Assembly (NCBI GenBank): GCA_902796465.1
Contig: CADBPK010000313.1
Span: 1 to 7,953, forward strand
Length of the DNA: 7,953 nt
Source of the DNA: an uncultured Erysipelotrichaceae bacterium
GTDB lineage: Bacteria; Bacillota_I; Bacilli_A; Erysipelotrichales; Erysipelotrichaceae
Direction: 5' to 3'
Shown: in pieces, positions 5,042-7,953 of the stretch
Numbering within the stretch: position 1 is the first letter of the stretch
Layout of the letters: the number at the start of each line of letters is the position of its first letter
Program-made: the position numbers and the translations under genes
Notes under the pieces: generated by a model
The model's database searches: none
Seen by the model: the letters and a program-made list of their open reading frames with translations, nothing else
What the model was told of the DNA's origin: nothing

Positions 5042-7353
5042 GATGCCAGCGCTTCCTTCAGGACCTGGGAAACCTGTTCGACCGGAATGAAGTGGATATC
5101 ATTTTTCACAATTTCCGGAACTTCATCCAGATCACGCAGATTCTTCTTCGGGATCAGGACTGTCTTGATGCCGACACGGTGCGCTGCCAGGCACTTTTCC
5201 CTGAGTCCGCCGATCGGGAGCACGTTGCCGCGGAGGGTGACCTCACCGGTCATCGCAATATCGCTGCGCACTTCCCTGTTGGTCAGCGCGGATACGAGGG
5301 CAGTCGTCATCGTAACACCGGCGGAAGGACCGTCTTTCGGAACCGCCCCTTCCGGCACATGGATATGGATATCATGCTTGTCAAAGAATTCTGAAGAAAT
5401 ACCGAATTCCTTTGCGTGTGCCTTGATGTAGTCAAGCGCGATCTCGGCACTTTCCTTCATGACATCGCCCAGTTGTCCGGTCATGACCAGACGTCCCTTG
5501 CCGTCGAAGTAATTGACCTCGATCTGCAGGATATCGCCGCCGAATGCCGTATATGCCAGTCCGGTAACGACACCGACCTGGTTTTTCTTTTCCTTGGATC
5601 CGTATTCAAAGATCTCTTTGCCGAGCATCGTATTGATCATCTTCTTCGTGATGGAAACGGATTTCTTTTCCCCGTTGAGGATCATCAGGACACTCTTTCG
5701 GCACAGGGACGCGATCATTCTTTCGAGCTGACGCACACCTGCTTCCCTTGTATAGTGGCGGATCAGGTACAGGATCTCGTTTTCCTTCAGTTTGAACTGC
5801 GCATTTGTGAGACCGTTGGCCTTCAGCTGCTTGGGAACCAGATGTTCCTCGGCAATATGCACTTTGTCGATCTCTGTATAGGAAGGCAGTTCAATGATCT
5901 CAAGCCTGTCTCTCAGCGGTGCCGGGATATTCTCCAGGTAGTTCGCTGTAGCGATAAACAGGACTTTGGAAAGATCATATGGTTCTTCCAGATAGTTGTC
6001 ACTGAAGAAAGCATTCTGTTCGGGATCCAGCACTTCGAGAAGCGCATCACTCGGATCACCCTTGTAGTCAGCGCCCATCTTGTCGATCTCATCGATGAGG
6101 AACAGCGGGTTGATGACTTCGGCTTTCTTCATACCCTGGATGATCCTGCCCGGCAGGGATCCTAGATATGTCCTTCTGTGACCGCGGATCTCAGCTTCAT
6201 CCCTGACGCCGCCCAGGCTCATTTTGACAAAATGCCGGTTGAGCGCGCGGGCAACGGATTTAGCCAGTGATGTCTTACCGACGCCCGGAGGACCTACAAG
6301 ACACAGGATCGGTGCGTTCAGGTTACCGGTCATCTGCTTGACCGCAAGGTATTCCATGACACGGTCCTTGACCTTTTCAAGGCCGTAGTGATCTTCATCC
6401 AGGACACCGCGGACTGCTTTCAGATCCTCGTTGTCATCTGTGCTTGCCCACCACGGAACCTTGAGCAGCCAGTCGAGGTATGTGCGGACAACGCTTGCTT
6501 CACCGCTTCCCGGCGGCAGCATCTCCATCCGCTGCAGTTCCTCGAGCGCTTTCTTCTTGACGTAATCCGGATACGGTTCCTCGTTGATCTTCCGGCGCAG
6601 TTCAGCTGAATCATCAGAGATGTTCGATACATCTCCGAGTTCTTCCTTGATGGCTCTCAGCTTTTCGCGCAGGAAGTATTCTTTCTGACCGTCATCGATG
6701 CGTTCCTTGACCTTTTCGTTGATCACGCTTTCAATCTGGGAATATTTTTCCTGTTTCTCCAGTTCCTCGATCACCATCAGCATTCTTTCATTGATGCGCA
6801 GTTCCTCGAGGAATCTCTGTTTCACTTCCTGATCCAGCATGAAATACTGGGCAAACTGGTCCGTCAGCGTCGAAGCATTGACGCCGTGGGACAGCTGCTT
6901 GACGATATCGACCGGGAAGATATTGGAAATGTTGGAGATTTTTTCAAATGAAGCAACAGCCCGTTTGACCAGAGCCACTTCCTCCATGGTATCGCCGGGG
7001 ATCTCGTCCAGCGGTTCGACTTCCGCCATGATCATGCGGGAATCGTCATTGAATGTAGCGAGTCTGGCACGCTTCATTCCCGTAAAGGTGACCCGCATGA
7101 ATCCTTCCTTGCGGCGGACGATCTTGATCTTCGCAAGTGTGCCGACGCTGTACAGATTCTCTCTGCCCGGATCATCCACCATGATGTCATTCTGACAGAC
7201 AATGAACACAACGCTGTCGTAGTATGTCTGTGCTTCATTGATCGCCTGCAGGGATTTCGGACGTCCGACTTCGATCATGACATCCTGTCCTGGGAATACG
7301 ATGATCCCCCTGGTCGCGATCACAGGAACTTTGACAGTAACATTCTCTCGCAT
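5038..7353 (-). CDS. lon: ATP-dependent Lon protease (LonA type)
   Basis: This is a 771-residue cytoplasmic AAA+ serine protease that degrades misfolded and regulatory proteins. Seen: the N-terminal substrate-binding domain starting VKVPVIATRGIIVFPGQ (about 7-200), a coiled-coil linker (about 200-300, ending near DWLLKVPWW), Walker A GPPGVGKT (354-361), Walker B FLIDEIDK (418-425), the arginine-rich APLRDRLE (478-485), and the C-terminal protease domain with catalytic Ser677 in KDGPSAG and Lys720 in GGLREKCLAA. All expected catalytic residues are present and the length is typical. The true start is taken as the ATG at 7353, eight bases after AGGAGG. An in-frame GTG three codons upstream is rejected because it overlaps that ribosome site. 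The stop overlaps engB by four bases. The leader holds a strong 10-bp hairpin; no CtsR or CIRCE operator was recognised there. Confidence 0.97.
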   Translation of the reverse strand: MRENVTVKVPVIATRGIIVFPGQDVMIEVGRPKSLQAINEAQTYYDSVVFIVCQNDIMVDDPGRENLYSVGTLAKIKIVRRKEGFMRVTFTGMKRARLATFNDDSRMIMAEVEPLDEIPGDTMEEVALVKRAVASFEKISNISNIFPVDIVKQLSHGVNASTLTDQFAQYFMLDQEVKQRFLEELRINERMLMVIEELEKQEKYSQIESVINEKVKERIDDGQKEYFLREKLRAIKEELGDVSNISDDSAELRRKINEEPYPDYVKKKALEELQRMEMLPPGSGEASVVRTYLDWLLKVPWWASTDDNEDLKAVRGVLDEDHYGLEKVKDRVMEYLAVKQMTGNLNAPILCLVGPPGVGKTSLAKSVARALNRHFVKMSLGGVRDEAEIRGHRRTYLGSLPGRIIQGMKKAEVINPLFLIDEIDKMGADYKGDPSDALLEVLDPEQNAFFSDNYLEEPYDLSKVLFIATANYLENIPAPLRDRLEIIELPSYTEIDKVHIAEEHLVPKQLKANGLTNAQFKLKENEILYLIRHYTREAGVRQLERMIASLCRKSVLMILNGEKKSVSITKKMINTMLGKEIFEYGSKEKKNQVGVVTGLAYTAFGGDILQIEVNYFDGKGRLVMTGQLGDVMKESAEIALDYIKAHAKEFGISSEFFDKHDIHIHVPEGAVPKDGPSAGVTMTTALVSALTNREVRSDIAMTGEVTLRGNVLPIGGLREKCLAAHRVGIKTVLIPKKNLRDLDEVPEIVKNDIHFIPVEQVSQVLKEALAS

Positions 7354-7361
7354 GCACTTCA

Positions 7362-7367
7362 CCTCCT
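7362..7367 (-). promoter_or_regulatory. Ribosome binding site that fixes the lon start
   Basis: AGGAGG on the minus strand, eight bases before the ATG at 7353. The alternative GTG (7362-7360) shares a base with this site, so it cannot be served by it; the ATG start follows. Confidence 0.85.
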
Positions 7368-7373
7368 TTTAGA

Positions 7374-7398
7374 AAATAAGACGCATGACGTCTTATTT
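7374..7398 (-). terminator. Perfect 10-bp hairpin between tig and lon: tig terminator or lon leader element
   Basis: AAATAAGACG (minus strand 7398-7389) and CGTCTTATTT (7383-7374) form a perfect 10-bp stem with a five-base TCATG loop. The right arm continues as TTATTTTCT, so it resembles an intrinsic terminator with a GACG/CGTC core. It ends only six bases before the AAAAGGAGG of lon. I see no convincing promoter in the 66-bp gap, and none could fit after the hairpin, so any lon transcript starting upstream carries it. It may therefore terminate tig transcripts in part, attenuate lon, or bind a regulator. The structure is certain at sequence level; the role is not. Confidence 0.5.
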
Positions 7399-7419
7399 CC
7401 GATGCATATATTTCGTTTT

Positions 7420-7953
7420 TTATTCCGCTTTTACGGCGTTGTTCTTGATGAATTCGTAAGCCTTCTGGTTCTTGACATCGTTCTTCATCATTTCCGGATC
7501 GATCATTGTCTTGAGCTGATCGACTTCCATGTTGTACTGGGATGCCAGATTTTCGAATTCCTTGTTGATATCATCTTCCGTCGGTGCCAGATTCTCAAGC
7601 TCGGAGATCTTTTCGAGACCGAGTCTCAGCGCAACGGACTTGGCTGCGTTCTCACGGTAATCTTCCTTCAGCTGGTCTGCTGTCCGGTTCATCATCTGCA
7701 GATAGGATGTCAGACTCATGTTGTAGGACTGGAGCTGGTTTGCCAGCTGGTTGATCTGGGCCTGCACTTCCTCATCAACGAGGACATCCGGCAGATCCAC
7801 TTCGATCTTTTCATACAGTTTGTCAAAGAGCTTGTTGTCAGCAGCAGCTTCTGCTTCCTTCTGCTTTCTTTCCGTGAAGTCCTTGCGGATGAATGCCTTC
7901 AGGTCATCCAGTGTTTCAACATCCTTGTAGGACAGGTCAGCTGCGAATTCATC
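7420..7953 (-). CDS. tig: Trigger factor, C-terminal part (N-terminus beyond the window)
   Basis: The last 177 residues of a protein normally about 430 long, open to the right edge. Trigger factor is the ribosome-bound chaperone that meets nascent chains at the exit tunnel. The fragment begins DEFAADLSYKDVETLDDLK, the usual sequence that follows the peptidyl-prolyl isomerase domain, and continues through the helical chaperone domain: the KIEVDLPDVLVDEEV segment and then long helices rich in Q, N, L and E, ending FIKNNAVKAE and TAA. The ribosome-binding and isomerase domains lie outside the window. The tig-lon order is familiar in Firmicutes, although clpX, which often sits between them, is absent here. 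The identification is confident from the C-terminal pattern. Confidence 0.92.
   Translation of the reverse strand, partial: DEFAADLSYKDVETLDDLKAFIRKDFTERKQKEAEAAADNKLFDKLYEKIEVDLPDVLVDEEVQAQINQLANQLQSYNMSLTSYLQMMNRTADQLKEDYRENAAKSVALRLGLEKISELENLAPTEDDINKEFENLASQYNMEVDQLKTMIDPEMMKNDVKNQKAYEFIKNNAVKAE

Noticed and set aside
5416..6165. Plus-strand open frame (249 codons) opposite lon
   Set aside because: It has the same codon-aligned antisense geometry within a strongly conserved lon gene; it is a shadow.
7354..7362. GTG start for lon three codons upstream
   Set aside because: The GTG shares a base with the AGGAGG ribosome site, which is ideally spaced for the ATG at 7353.
7399..7440. Promoter for lon in the tig-lon gap
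   Set aside because: TATATG and neighbouring AT-rich hexamers were considered as -10 boxes, but no matching -35 or TG extension was found, so no call is made.
1..7953. RNA genes, CRISPR arrays, insertion sequences, phage or defence genes
   Set aside because: The window is almost fully covered by eight housekeeping genes. The gaps are at most 75 bp, and no tRNA-like, repeat-spacer or transposase pattern was seen.

Overview
The window reads as core chromosome of a Firmicutes-type (Bacillota) bacterium. All eight recognisable genes lie on the minus strand, so transcription runs from base 7953 towards base 1. Strong AGGAGG-type ribosome binding sites, GTG and TTG starts, Firmicutes-style MurB, DivIB and EngB proteins, and a Gram-positive alkaline-shock (Asp23/YloU) plus DAK kinase (YloV/FakA) pair support this. 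GC content looks close to half by eye. A moderate-GC member of the Erysipelotrichia is my best guess; this is inference from gene order and protein style and has not been checked by search.

In the direction of transcription the layout is: the C-terminal part of trigger factor (tig, cut by the right edge); a 66-bp gap holding a perfect 10-bp hairpin; lon, then engB, coupled by a 4-bp GTGA overlap; a candidate intrinsic terminator that begins inside the last codons of engB; a candidate extended -10 promoter; murG-murB-divIB, overlapping by 8 and 16 bp; a 54-bp gap with another extended -10 promoter and a small palindrome; asp23; and fakA-like, cut by the left edge. I infer three transcription blocks: tig/lon/engB (protein folding, proteolysis, ribosome assembly), murG/murB/divIB (peptidoglycan precursor synthesis and division), and asp23/fakA (envelope-associated protein and fatty-acid kinase). 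No gene-free stretch exceeds 75 bp.

This is mainly an ordinary housekeeping region. I see no mobile element, CRISPR array, RNA gene, toxin system or clearly new multi-gene system. The best lead is in the FakA-like protein. Its kinase domain keeps all the expected motifs, but the three central-domain residues that form the zinc site in characterised FakA (Cys of GYCTE, and both His of KVHVHT) are all replaced here (GYRTE, KVRCNT). Secondary leads are a repeat-bearing acidic C-terminal tail on DivIB, the hairpin in the lon leader, the lack of clpX between tig and lon, and the placement of asp23-fakA directly behind a fragment of the division/cell-wall cluster.
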